NCBI RefSeq assembly: GCF_014205295.1 | Contig: NZ_JACHNF010000001.1 | Span: 4,030,001 to 4,094,000, forward strand | Reading direction: 5' to 3' | DNA length: 64,000 nt | Source: Kribbella solani | GTDB lineage: Bacteria > Actinomycetota > Actinomycetes > Propionibacteriales > Kribbellaceae | Part shown: one piece after another, positions 8,448 to 15,927 of the stretch | Numbering within the stretch: position 1 is the stretch's first letter | How the letters are laid out: every line of letters begins with the position of its first letter | The notes under the pieces: generated by a model | The model's input: the letters and a program-made list of their open reading frames with translations, nothing else | The model's database searches: none | What the model was told of the DNA's origin: nothing | Program-made: the position numbers and the translations under genes

Positions 8448-9443
8448 TTATTGCAGCGCCGGCAGCACGTTCTTCCCGTATGCGGCGAGGGTTTTCTCCT
8501 TGGCGTCGTGTTGTAGGTACAGGGCGAACTGGTCCACCCCGAGCTCCTTGAGCTCGGTCAGACGTGCCAAGTGGTTCTCGACCGGACCAAGAATGCAGAA
8601 CCGGTCCACGACCTCGTCCGGCACGAAATCTGTGTGTGTGTTCCCCGCCCGACCATGCTCGGCGTAGTCGTACCCTTTCCGTCCCTCGATGTACTCGGTC
8701 AGCGCCCGCGGCACCGCCCCGGACGCCCCGTACCGGGCGACGATGTCCGCGACGTGGTTCCCGACCATCCCGCCGAACCAGCGCGTCTGCTCACGCTGAT
8801 GCGCCACGTCATCACCGACGTACGCGGGCGCCGCCACGCAGAACTTGATCGCCATCGGATCCCGCCCGGCCTGCTCCGCGGACCTTCGTACTGCCGCGAT
8901 CATCCACGCCGCGATATCCGGGTCGGCCAATTGCAGGATGTACCCGTCGCCGACTTCACCGGTCGCCTTCAAAGCACGTGGCCCGTACGCGGCGACCCAG
9001 ACATCCAGCGCGCCGTTCTCGATCCACGGGAACTTCAGCTGTTGCCCGCGGTACGAAACGCTCTCGCCACGCGCGAGCCCACGCACTACCTCGACGCACT
9101 GTTCCAACTCGTCGACCGTGCCCGGTTGCGCGCCGAGCGTACGCAACGCCGAGTCGCCGCGACCGATCCCGCAGATCGTCCGCGGGCCGAACATCTCGTT
9201 CAGGGTCGCGAACTGGGACGCGATCACGGTCCAGTCCCGCGTCCCAGGGTTCGTCACCATCGGCCCGACGATCACCCGCTGCGTACTGGCCAGGATCTGG
9301 GTGTAGATCACGAACGGCTCCTGCCAGAGCAGATGCGAGTCGAACGTCCACACGTACCCGAACCCGGCGTCCTCCGCCTTCCGCGCCAGCTCCACCACCG
9401 CGGACGCCGGCGGATCACACTGGAACACCACACCGAAGTCCAT
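8448..9443 (-). CDS. LLM-class (F420/flavin) oxidoreductase of the hydantoinase-associated type
   Basis: Luciferase-like TIM-barrel oxidoreductase, 331 residues from ATG 9443 behind GGAGGG. The opening MDFGVVFQCDPP and the stretch VGPMVTNPGTRDW are typical of the F420-dependent LLM subgroup that commonly neighbours dihydropyrimidinases (family knowledge). It lies downstream of hydA and the beta-ureidopropionase gene on the same strand, so a reductive or oxidative step on a pyrimidine or hydantoin ring is a reasonable guess. The hairpin element 9456-9621 occupies the whole gap to hydA and ends right at the ribosome-binding site. Confidence 0.85.
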   Translation of the reverse strand: MDFGVVFQCDPPASAVVELARKAEDAGFGYVWTFDSHLLWQEPFVIYTQILASTQRVIVGPMVTNPGTRDWTVIASQFATLNEMFGPRTICGIGRGDSALRTLGAQPGTVDELEQCVEVVRGLARGESVSYRGQQLKFPWIENGALDVWVAAYGPRALKATGEVGDGYILQLADPDIAAWMIAAVRRSAEQAGRDPMAIKFCVAAPAYVGDDVAHQREQTRWFGGMVGNHVADIVARYGASGAVPRALTEYIEGRKGYDYAEHGRAGNTHTDFVPDEVVDRFCILGPVENHLARLTELKELGVDQFALYLQHDAKEKTLAAYGKNVLPALQ

Positions 9444-9455
9444 TGGTCTCCCTCC

Positions 9456-9621
9456 AGGTTGGGTCTGATGGTCACACGCCGTAGCGAGCAGGTGCTCGGT
9501 GCGGTAGCTCGCCGTCCTGGAGTGAAGGCCTCGATGCGGTTCCATCGTGGCCTTTGCTCCAGGGCGGCGAGGTGCCGTGCCGAGTGCCGCGCAGTAGGCG
9601 TGTGACCATCAGACCCAACCT
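9456..9621. repeat. Long-hairpin element, copy A (166 bp)
   Basis: Perfect 25-bp inverted terminal arms (9456-9480 and 9597-9621) enclose a further imperfect helix and an apical stem (AAGGCC/GGCCTT, GATG/CATC). The left end abuts the Shine-Dalgarno of the LLM gene; the right end overlaps the hydA stop codon by 2 nt. A second copy lies at 57261-57424. Conserved interior blocks are CGCCGTAGCGAGCAGGTGCT (left arm) and CGTGCCGAGTGCCGCGCAGT (right arm). No transposase is nearby. It could be a structured RNA or a MITE/REP-like element. Confidence 0.85.
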
Positions 9622-11026
9622 AAATCAGATAAGACGACAGGCCGCGTTCGAGGAACTTACCGCGACCCTTCCGGCCGTGGTAGTTGCCGTCGGCCACGAT
9701 CACCTCGCCGCGGGAGATCACCGTACCGACCCGGCCCTTGATCTCGACCCCTTCGTACGCGGAGTAGTCCATGTTCATGTGGTGCGTCGCGGTACCGATC
9801 CGGGTCGCGCCGTTCGGGTCGTAGATGACCAGGTCCGCGTCCGATCCCGGCTGCACGATCCCCTTCCGCGGGTACAGGCCGAACATCCGCGCCGGTGTGG
9901 TCGCGATCGTCTCGACCCAGCGCTCCAGTGACAACTGGCCGTCGACCACGCCCTGGAATACCAGATCGACCCGGTGCTCGACGCCGCCGATCCCGTTCGG
10001 GATCTTCGAGAAGTCGCCCAGGCCGAGCTCCTTCTGGTCCTTCATGCAGAACGGGCAGTGGTCGGTGGACACGATCGCGAGATCGTTGTTCCGCAGCCCT
10101 TTCCACAGGTCCCGCTGATGCGACTCGTGTTTGCTCCGCAGCGGCGTCGAGCAAACCCACTTCGCGCCTTCGAACCCGGGCGCGCCGAGCTGGTCCTCCA
10201 GCGTCAGGTACAGGTACTGCGGGCAGGTCTCGGCGAACACGTTCCGGCCCTGGTCGCGGGCCTCGGCGACCTTCGCCAGCGCCTGACTCGCGGACAGGTG
10301 CACGATGTACAGCGGGCAGTCCTGAGCCACCTCGGCCAGCGCGATCGCCCGGTTCGTCGCCTCCGCCTCGAGCGCGGCCGGGCGGGTGATGCCGTGGTAG
10401 ATCGGGTCGGTCTCGCCGCGTTCCAGCGCCTGCTGGACGAGTACGTCGATGGCGATCCCGTTCTCCGCGTGCATCATGATCAGCGCGCCGTTCTCGCGGG
10501 CGGCCTGCATCGCGCGCAGGATCTGGCCGTCGTCGGAGTAGAACACCCCCGGGTACGCCATGAACAGCTTGAAGCTGGTGATGCCCTCGTCGGCAACGAG
10601 TCGGTCCATCGCCTTCAGCGCGTCGGCGTCGACGCCGCCGAGGATCATGTGGAACGCATAGTCGATGTGGCACTCGCCCGCGGTCTTCGCGTGCCAGGCC
10701 GCGAGACCGTCCTGTACGACCTCGCCGGTGCGCTGGATGGCGAAGTCGATGATCGTGGTGGTGCCGCCGTACGCCGCGGCGCGGGTGCCGGTGTCGAACG
10801 TGTCGCTGGCCGAGGTACCACCGAACGGCATCTCCATGTGCGTGTGTGCGTCGATCCCGCCCGGAATCACATACTTGCCGGCGGCATCGATCACCTCGTT
10901 CACGGTGATCCGCGGGGTGTACGACGGGTCGAGTACGGCGACGATCTTCTCGCCCTCGACCAGTACGTCGGCGACCCTGGTCCCGGTCGGTCCGACGACG
11001 GTTCCACCTTTGACCAGCAAAGACAT
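9620..11026 (-). CDS. hydA: Dihydropyrimidinase / D-hydantoinase
   Basis: Cyclic amidohydrolase that opens dihydropyrimidine or hydantoin rings to N-carbamoyl amino acids. 468 residues, full length. It shows the metal-binding DAHTHMEMP motif (about residue 60), the carbamylated-lysine region SFKLFMAYPG (about 150), HAEN and the later STDHCPF with its Asp. ATG 11026 is preceded by a weak GGGGAC. It follows the beta-ureidopropionase gene by 27 nt, making a two-step pathway: ring opening, then decarbamoylation. Confidence 0.95.
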   Translation of the reverse strand: MSLLVKGGTVVGPTGTRVADVLVEGEKIVAVLDPSYTPRITVNEVIDAAGKYVIPGGIDAHTHMEMPFGGTSASDTFDTGTRAAAYGGTTTIIDFAIQRTGEVVQDGLAAWHAKTAGECHIDYAFHMILGGVDADALKAMDRLVADEGITSFKLFMAYPGVFYSDDGQILRAMQAARENGALIMMHAENGIAIDVLVQQALERGETDPIYHGITRPAALEAEATNRAIALAEVAQDCPLYIVHLSASQALAKVAEARDQGRNVFAETCPQYLYLTLEDQLGAPGFEGAKWVCSTPLRSKHESHQRDLWKGLRNNDLAIVSTDHCPFCMKDQKELGLGDFSKIPNGIGGVEHRVDLVFQGVVDGQLSLERWVETIATTPARMFGLYPRKGIVQPGSDADLVIYDPNGATRIGTATHHMNMDYSAYEGVEIKGRVGTVISRGEVIVADGNYHGRKGRGKFLERGLSSYLI

Positions 11027-11053
11027 GCTGTCCCCTTACGGCTCGGGCCGCGG

Positions 11054-11896
11054 CTACGGCTTGGTGAGGTCTCCGTACGCGTCCGGGCGGCGGTCGCGGT
11101 AGAACTGCCAGCGGTCCCGGACCGTGTCCAGCAGCCCGAGGTCCAGGTCGCGGACAATCAGTTCCGGATTGTGGTCATCGCCGACCTCGCCGACGAACTT
11201 GCCCTCCGGGTCGACGAAGTACGACGTCCCGTAGAAGTCGTTGTCGCCGAACTCGGACTCGATCCCGACCCGGTTGATCGCGCCGATGAAGTACTCGTTC
11301 GCGACCGCGCTCGCGGGCTGTTCCAGCTTCCACAGGTACGCCGAGAGGCCGCGGCTGGTCGCGGACGGGTTGAACACGATCTTCGCGCCGGCCAGCCCGA
11401 GCGCCCGCCAGCCCTCCGGGAAGTGGCGGTCGTAACAGATGTACACGCCGATCCGGCCGACCGCGGTGTCGAACACCGGGTACCCGAGGTTGCCCGGCCG
11501 GAAGTAGAACTTCTCCCAGAACCCCTTCACCTGTGGGATGTGGTGCTTCCGGTACTTCCCCAGGTAGGTGCCGTCGGCATCTATCACGGCGGCGGTGTTG
11601 TACAGCACGCCCGGCTGCTCCTGCTCGTACACCGGCAGCACCATCACCATCCCGAGCTCCCGCGCCAGCGCCGCGAACCGCTCGGTCGTCGGCCCGGGTA
11701 CGGACTCGGCGTACTCGTAATACTCGGCGTCCTGCTGCTGACAGAAGTACGGCCCGTAGAACAACTCCTGAAAGCAGATCACCTTGGCGCCCTGCGCGGC
11801 CGCCGACCGCGCGTACTCCTCGTGCGCCTTGACCATGGACTCCTTGTCACCCGTCCAAGACGTCTGAACAAGCGCGGCCCGCACAACCTCCGCCAC
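11054..11896 (-). CDS. Beta-ureidopropionase / N-carbamoyl amidohydrolase (nitrilase superfamily)
   Basis: Hydrolyses N-carbamoyl-beta-alanine type products to the amino acid, CO2 and ammonia. The nitrilase triad is visible: Glu in CFQELFYGP (about residue 45), Lys in KYRKHHIP (about 117), Cys in CYDRHFPEG (about 158). The GTG at 11894-11896 was chosen because GGGGAGG sits 5 nt upstream and homologues start xAEVVRAALVQ; an ATG at 11926 has no spaced ribosome-binding site. 280 residues. It is first gene of the operon with hydA and the LLM oxidoreductase. Confidence 0.92.
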   Translation of the reverse strand: MAEVVRAALVQTSWTGDKESMVKAHEEYARSAAAQGAKVICFQELFYGPYFCQQQDAEYYEYAESVPGPTTERFAALARELGMVMVLPVYEQEQPGVLYNTAAVIDADGTYLGKYRKHHIPQVKGFWEKFYFRPGNLGYPVFDTAVGRIGVYICYDRHFPEGWRALGLAGAKIVFNPSATSRGLSAYLWKLEQPASAVANEYFIGAINRVGIESEFGDNDFYGTSYFVDPEGKFVGEVGDDHNPELIVRDLDLGLLDTVRDRWQFYRDRRPDAYGDLTKP

Positions 11897-11950
11897 CAGA
11901 ACCTCCCCAAGTAGCCGAGCACTCATCCTCCATCCGCACCCCGGAAGGAG

Positions 11951-12753
11951 TCAACGGACAGAATCCACGGTGAGGCTCAGGCTTCTCAACGTCAGCGCAA
12001 GGCCGTAGTTCAGTACGAGCGTGTCGACGCCTCCCTCGACGAACGTCGCACCGGCCTGGTCCGACCAGGGCCCGAGTGACTAGGCCGGCCGCAGGACAAC
12101 TCCCCGAGGTATCCCTGCCGCGATCCGCTCGTACTCCGCCGGGGTCAACTGCAGCCACGCGTCGTCTTCCTGGGCTACCGTTCCGAGCACCACCGACCCA
12201 TCCGACCGCAAGAAGTGCAAATCTTCAGGCAGCCTTGGGTTCACCCAGTCATACAGGCTCGAGGCCGAGGACACCAACACCTCCAGCGAGTCGGAGTCGA
12301 GCCGGAACAAGAACCTTTCGACGGTTGTCCGGCCGACGATCTGAGATCCTGGCCAGGCCTGCGTGTCCATGGCTTCGATCAGGTGCCCGCCGAGCCGTTC
12401 AAGCACTTTCCGGGCCGACTCGTGCAGGGCCGCGAACGGAACCTGAACAATCAACCCGAAGTCGGCCGCAACCGGCGACAGCACCCGCAGCAGCTCGCCA
12501 TAATCGTCACCGCTCACCGGCGCAGCGATGTTGTACGTCGTCAACTCAATCAAGGCCACACCAGTCAGCTCCCCTGCCGCGGCTCGTCCAACCGCAGCAT
12601 CGTCCCCCGGTCTTCCCAACGGCCGCCCGGCACCATCCGTCAGCTGGACCTGGCCCCGAATTCCGCGGTGTAATCCGCACCCTCGGCAACGAAGCTCTCC
12701 ACAATCTCCGAAAAGAAGCCTTCACCAACCGAAATCAAAAACGCACCCTTCAT
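11951..12753 (-). pseudogene. Broken second putative immunity gene
   Basis: The frame opens at ATG 12753 (GGAG 5 nt upstream) and encodes MKGAFLISVGEGFFSEIVES and onward, but meets TGA at 12640. A change of frame near 12650-12660 (around TTCGGGGCC) joins it to an open frame reading GGQVQLTDGAGRPLG and a soluble globular protein that runs to TAG at 12080. After that stop the same frame stays open and coding-like for 42 more codons to TGA at 11951. So one frameshift and possibly one nonsense change split a roughly 220-270-residue gene. It lies 22 nt after the first putative immunity gene. No family recognised. Confidence 0.6.
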
Positions 12754-12775
12754 CCCAGCTCCAGGTCCGCAAGGC

Positions 12776-13228
12776 TCAACCGACGGGGTCACCGGGAAGC
12801 AGGGCCCGCCACCAGCGCGTGCCGAGGTACCGGTCGTACCGGGCTTCTTGTTGTTCGACTGTCCCCGTTGTGTTCGGTGGCGCGTAATCGAACATCCAGG
12901 CTCTGTGCTGAACACCCAGGAGAGTACGACGGGTCAAAAGATAGACCTCGTCGTTGTTCCGGTCGCGGGCCTTCCGCATGATCGCGTCGATCCTTGCGCC
13001 GGCGCAGCACAGCCGGTAGCCAAGCGGTTCGATCTGACGGCGGAGATCCAAGAACGTGTTCCACAGACCCTGCACGGCCTCGGTCCAGGCCGACCCGTCC
13101 GGAGCAGCGAGGACCAGCGTCCATTGCGACTCCTGATCCGCCCGACGGTCCAGCGACCAGGTCGTCTCGACGCCGTCGGTGCAGACGACGACCGGGTTCA
13201 CGACGTGATACTCGTCCTGCTCGCTCAT
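12776..13228 (-). CDS. Putative immunity protein for the ADP-ribosyltransferase toxin
   Basis: 150-residue soluble protein without signal peptide. ATG 13226-13228 overlaps the toxin stop (ATGA), indicating translational coupling. Acidic N-terminus, then a mixed alpha/beta protein with a Trp-rich C-terminus (HRAWMFDYAPPNTTG, RWWRALLPGD). No named family recognised. The immunity role is inferred only from its coupled position directly downstream of a toxin domain. Confidence 0.7.
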   Translation of the reverse strand: MSEQDEYHVVNPVVVCTDGVETTWSLDRRADQESQWTLVLAAPDGSAWTEAVQGLWNTFLDLRRQIEPLGYRLCCAGARIDAIMRKARDRNNDEVYLLTRRTLLGVQHRAWMFDYAPPNTTGTVEQQEARYDRYLGTRWWRALLPGDPVG

Positions 13229-13704
13229 CCACCACCACCGAAACCTGGATTCTTGACAGCCGGCCCATCCCATTCTCCCCACTTGGTCGGCCGCGCGGAC
13301 TTAACGTAACTGCCGGGGATGCTGCCTTTGAAACTGATCTCCTTCTCGCCGCGGAGAAACCGCGGAAACCGTGGGGTGACACGGCGCGGATCGATGCCAT
13401 TACCGGGGTCGGCAATCTCGTAGACCCAGCCACGGCGGCTGTTCGGATCCGTCGCAGAGAAGTCTTTAGCGATCCTTTCGGATCTCGACGTCGACACCCA
13501 GTTGCCGTCACCCTTGCCGAACACGTAGTCCCGATAGCCGGCCTCGCCGCCTTTGGCCACGAAGCCCTCTGGCGTGAACAGCTTGCCGGGTCCACGGGTA
13601 TCGCCTCGGAAGAGGGTGCGGGTGGTGGACGCGGCTCCGCTCGTGGACTTCCCGAGCAGGGCCTTGCCGACACTCGAAGCCGCCGCGCCGGCGCCGATGC
13701 CCAT
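13225..13704 (-). CDS. ADP-ribosyltransferase toxin domain (scabin/pierisin-like), orphan C-terminal cassette
   Basis: 159 residues from ATG 13704. It contains the R-S-E signature of mono-ADP-ribosyltransferases in order: Arg33 in LFRGDTR, S71-T72-S73 in WVSTSRSE, and E120-x-E122 in GEKEISF. The spacing and the sequence resemble pierisin/scabin-type DNA- or protein-modifying toxins (family knowledge). The same frame is open upstream to 14079 and encodes a charged linker and a Gly/Ala-rich hydrophobic stretch typical of pre-toxin regions, but has no good start there. No signal peptide or delivery domain is in frame, so it looks like the C-terminal module of a polymorphic toxin that lost its N-terminus. 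Confidence 0.75.
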   Translation of the reverse strand: MGIGAGAAASSVGKALLGKSTSGAASTTRTLFRGDTRGPGKLFTPEGFVAKGGEAGYRDYVFGKGDGNWVSTSRSERIAKDFSATDPNSRRGWVYEIADPGNGIDPRRVTPRFPRFLRGEKEISFKGSIPGSYVKSARPTKWGEWDGPAVKNPGFGGGG

Positions 13705-13969
13705 CGCGCTGCCGGCGGCGCCGGTTGCGGCGCCGGCGGCGATCAGGCAGCCGATGCCGACGGTGGCGCCACAGAAGGCGGCTACGCCGACTACGGCGAC
13801 GGTGATGGCGACGGCTTGGCCGATTTCGGAAGCGTGGCCCTTGGCCCAGTCGTGGGCCTCGTCGACCTTGTCCTTGACGTCGTTGACGCGTTTCTTGACC
13901 CAGCCGCCGACGCCGCCCTTCTTCTTCTCCTTGTGGTGGCCGCCGTTGTCGTTGTTGGTGCCGCCGCCG

Positions 13970-14410
13970 TCATCGCCGCGGTCCGCAACGAGGCCTTGAA
14001 GATCTTCTGGTTGGTGAACGCCCTGGTGTCGAACATGAAGAACGACCGGACGATCCGGCGCGGGTACCGCCGAACTGCATCAGCGACCGTTTCGCCTTCC
14101 CCGAAGGGCCTTCGCCGACGGCGGCCGCGACGCTCGCCTTGGCCTTGCTGCTCGCCCCGGCCGAGTCCCACATCAGTGCCTCACCGACGGTCAGCACCTG
14201 CCGCCCGGATCGGTCGACGTACGCGGGCCGGCCGGGTTGCGTGGTACGCAGCTCCAGGTTCCGCGTGGTCACCGGGAAGTTCACGCTGCGCAGCGCCGGG
14301 TTCGCGGCCGCCTCGCGGGTCTTGACGACCAGGTTGTAGCTGAAGCCGTCCTTGGTGGCCGCCAGCACCAGGTCCACGCCGGGTAGGACAGCGGCGTACG
14401 TCGCCGTGCT
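13970..14410 (-). pseudogene. N-terminal remnant of a large secreted RHS/DNRLRE-type polymorphic toxin
   Basis: The encoded [20 protein letters not shown], then [18 protein letters not shown] and [10 protein letters not shown] match the post-signal region of big actinobacterial cell-surface/RHS-type proteins (recognised by pattern). The frame has no plausible start, no signal peptide and no RHS repeats, and ends at TGA 13970 in a frame different from the ART domain. An internal deletion plus frameshift is the simplest explanation. Confidence 0.6.
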
Positions 14411-14590
14411 GCCCGTGATCGCCGGAGCCGCGAGTGGCCAGGGCGATCGCAGTTCGTGACAGAGTTGGGGCGCGAGGCTGGCGCCAGGGGTGAAGATGTG
14501 CTGCCGCGGGGTCGGCGGCTCGGACCGGCCGCGCCTTCGCCTGCGCGGCGACGAGGTCAGCGGCGGGTCAGCGCGGACGTCAGCGGTGGG

Positions 14591-14776
14591 TCAGAGGACT
14601 GCGATCGCGGCGATGACGGCGATCAGGATCACGACGGCGCCGATGACGGCGAGGATGCGGCCGTTGAGTTTGGGTTCGGACTTGGCCTCGGTCTGTGCCT
14701 CGTTGACGAAGGCGCGGAACATCTGGGTGTTCGCGCCCGGGTCCTGCTCGTTCTCCACGTTGTTCTGGTCAGCCAT
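14591..14776 (-). CDS. Small single-pass membrane protein
   Basis: 61 residues: an acidic, Asn/Gln-rich N-terminal half, then one hydrophobic helix (GRILAVIGAVVILIAVIAAI) running to the C-terminus, a tail-anchored topology. No family recognised. It is upstream of the toxin remnant and divergent from the SRPBCC gene. Confidence 0.65.
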   Translation of the reverse strand: MADQNNVENEQDPGANTQMFRAFVNEAQTEAKSEPKLNGRILAVIGAVVILIAVIAAIAVL

Positions 14777-14843
14777 GGCCCAAGACCTTACCTGCCGTGG
14801 GTATCCGCGAGCCGACCGCCCGCCGAAGCCGTACCAACTGCTG

Positions 14844-14861
14844 ATGTACCATTTGGTACAT
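14844..14861. promoter_or_regulatory. Perfect palindromic operator over the SRPBCC start codon
   Basis: ATGTACCATTTGGTACAT is a perfect 8+2+8 inverted repeat, and the ATG of the SRPBCC gene (14860-14862) lies in its right edge. A further GTACCA half-site lies just upstream. The probable ligand is the TetR protein encoded two genes downstream; autoregulation is inferred. Confidence 0.65.
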
Positions 14862-15273
14862 GCGCTTCGATCACTCCACCACGATCCAGGCCTCGCCCGA
14901 GCGGGTCTGGGAGATCTTCAGCAACGTCGAGCGGTGGCCCGACTGGACCCCGACGGTCGAGTCCGTCGAGCGGCTGGACGCGGGCCGGCTGCACCTCGGC
15001 GCCAAGACCCGGCTCCGGCAGCCCAAGCTCCCGGTCGCGGTCTGGGAGGTGACCAAGTTCGAGGACGGGCAGTACTTCGAGTGGGTCTCCAAGGCCCCGG
15101 GTGTCACCACCACGGGCGGCCACCGGGTGATCAGTACGCCGGACGGCACGGTCGCGACCGCCACCCTGATCCAGGAGGGCCCGCTCAGCTGGCTGGTCGG
15201 CCGGCTGTACGCCAAACTCACGATGAGCTACATCACCACGGAGACCGAGAGGCTGAAGGAGGCATGCGAGTGA
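14860..15273 (+). CDS. SRPBCC (START-like/polyketide-cyclase fold) family protein
   Basis: 137 residues with the START-like pattern HSTTIQASPERVWEIFSNVE at the N-terminus, a central beta-sheet and a long C-terminal helix. Such proteins bind hydrophobic ligands; activity unknown. The ATG overlaps the palindrome and has no separate leader, so the mRNA may be leaderless. The TetR gene follows after 76 nt. Confidence 0.85.
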   Translation: MRFDHSTTIQASPERVWEIFSNVERWPDWTPTVESVERLDAGRLHLGAKTRLRQPKLPVAVWEVTKFEDGQYFEWVSKAPGVTTTGGHRVISTPDGTVATATLIQEGPLSWLVGRLYAKLTMSYITTETERLKEACE

Positions 15274-15278
15274 AGGAG

Positions 15279-15327
15279 CGGAGCGAGTTCGCTCCGAGAA
15301 CACAGCGTGACCGCGGCTCAGCCGCGG
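15279..15327. repeat. Pair of adjacent GC hairpins between SRPBCC and tetR genes
   Basis: CGGAGCGA-GT-TCGCTCCG (15279-15296) and CCGCGGCT-C-AGCCGCGG (15311-15327) are two perfect short hairpins 14 nt apart, followed by another GGAGCGA motif (15330 onward). This looks like a REP/BIME-type intergenic repeat or an intercistronic RNA structure that separates expression of the two genes. Confidence 0.6.
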
Positions 15328-15349
15328 CCGGAGCGAAGCGAGGACGTGG

Positions 15350-15898
15350 TTGAGTCGCGAGAGTCTGCTGGCTGAGGCAGTTGGGCATTTCACGGCGAAC
15401 GGGGTCGGGGACGCGAGTCTGCGGAGTATCGCGTCGTCGATCGGTACCAGTCATCGAATGCTGATCTACCACTTCGGCTCCCGCGAGGGTCTGCTCGCCG
15501 AAGTGGTACGGACGGTCGAGCAGCAGCAACGCGACCTGCTGGCCGACGTGCTGGCGACAGATCTCCCGATCGCCGAGCAGAGCGAACGATTCTGGCGCCG
15601 GGTGAGCGAGTCCGCCCTCGTGTACGGGCCGTTGTTCTTCGAGTTGAGCGCCCACGCGATGCAGGACCTCCCGTACACGGAGCCGCTCAAGGCCGACCTG
15701 ATCAACGTCTGGCTGCCGCCGCTGATCGACCTGTGCATCCGCGCCGGCATCCCGGCCGACGCCGCGCCCGCGTACGCGCGCCTGGGCCTGGCCGCGTCGC
15801 GCGGACTGCTCTTCGACCTGCTGCTGACCGGGGATCAGGCGGGTGTCGACGAGGCATCCGCGCTGCTCACCCGGCTGTTCACGCTCCCGGTCAGGTAG
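15350..15898 (+). CDS. TetR-family transcriptional regulator
   Basis: 182 residues from TTG 15350 (GAGG 6 nt upstream). The N-terminal helix-turn-helix is DASLRSIASSIGTSHRMLIYHFGSREGLL (split by helix turns), and the C-terminal domain is helical for ligand binding. It lies in the same transcript as the SRPBCC gene; the palindrome at 14844-14861 is a likely autoregulatory site. Confidence 0.88.
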   Translation: MSRESLLAEAVGHFTANGVGDASLRSIASSIGTSHRMLIYHFGSREGLLAEVVRTVEQQQRDLLADVLATDLPIAEQSERFWRRVSESALVYGPLFFELSAHAMQDLPYTEPLKADLINVWLPPLIDLCIRAGIPADAAPAYARLGLAASRGLLFDLLLTGDQAGVDEASALLTRLFTLPVR

Positions 15899-15927
15899 GC
15901 GTCTTACGCCCCCGGTTCGGTAGGCGT

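Noticed and set aside
9468..9605. 45-codon plus-strand ORF within hairpin copy A, similar to one in copy B
   Set aside because: Similarity follows from the repeat. Differences between copies compensate base pairs rather than codon third positions, and copy B lacks the stop at the same place. Kept only as part of the hairpin finding.
9456..9621. Integron attC site (ends GTTGGGT and ACCCAAC fit the core consensus)
   Set aside because: The order of the two cores is the reverse of attC, copy B lacks them, and no integrase or cassette array is present.
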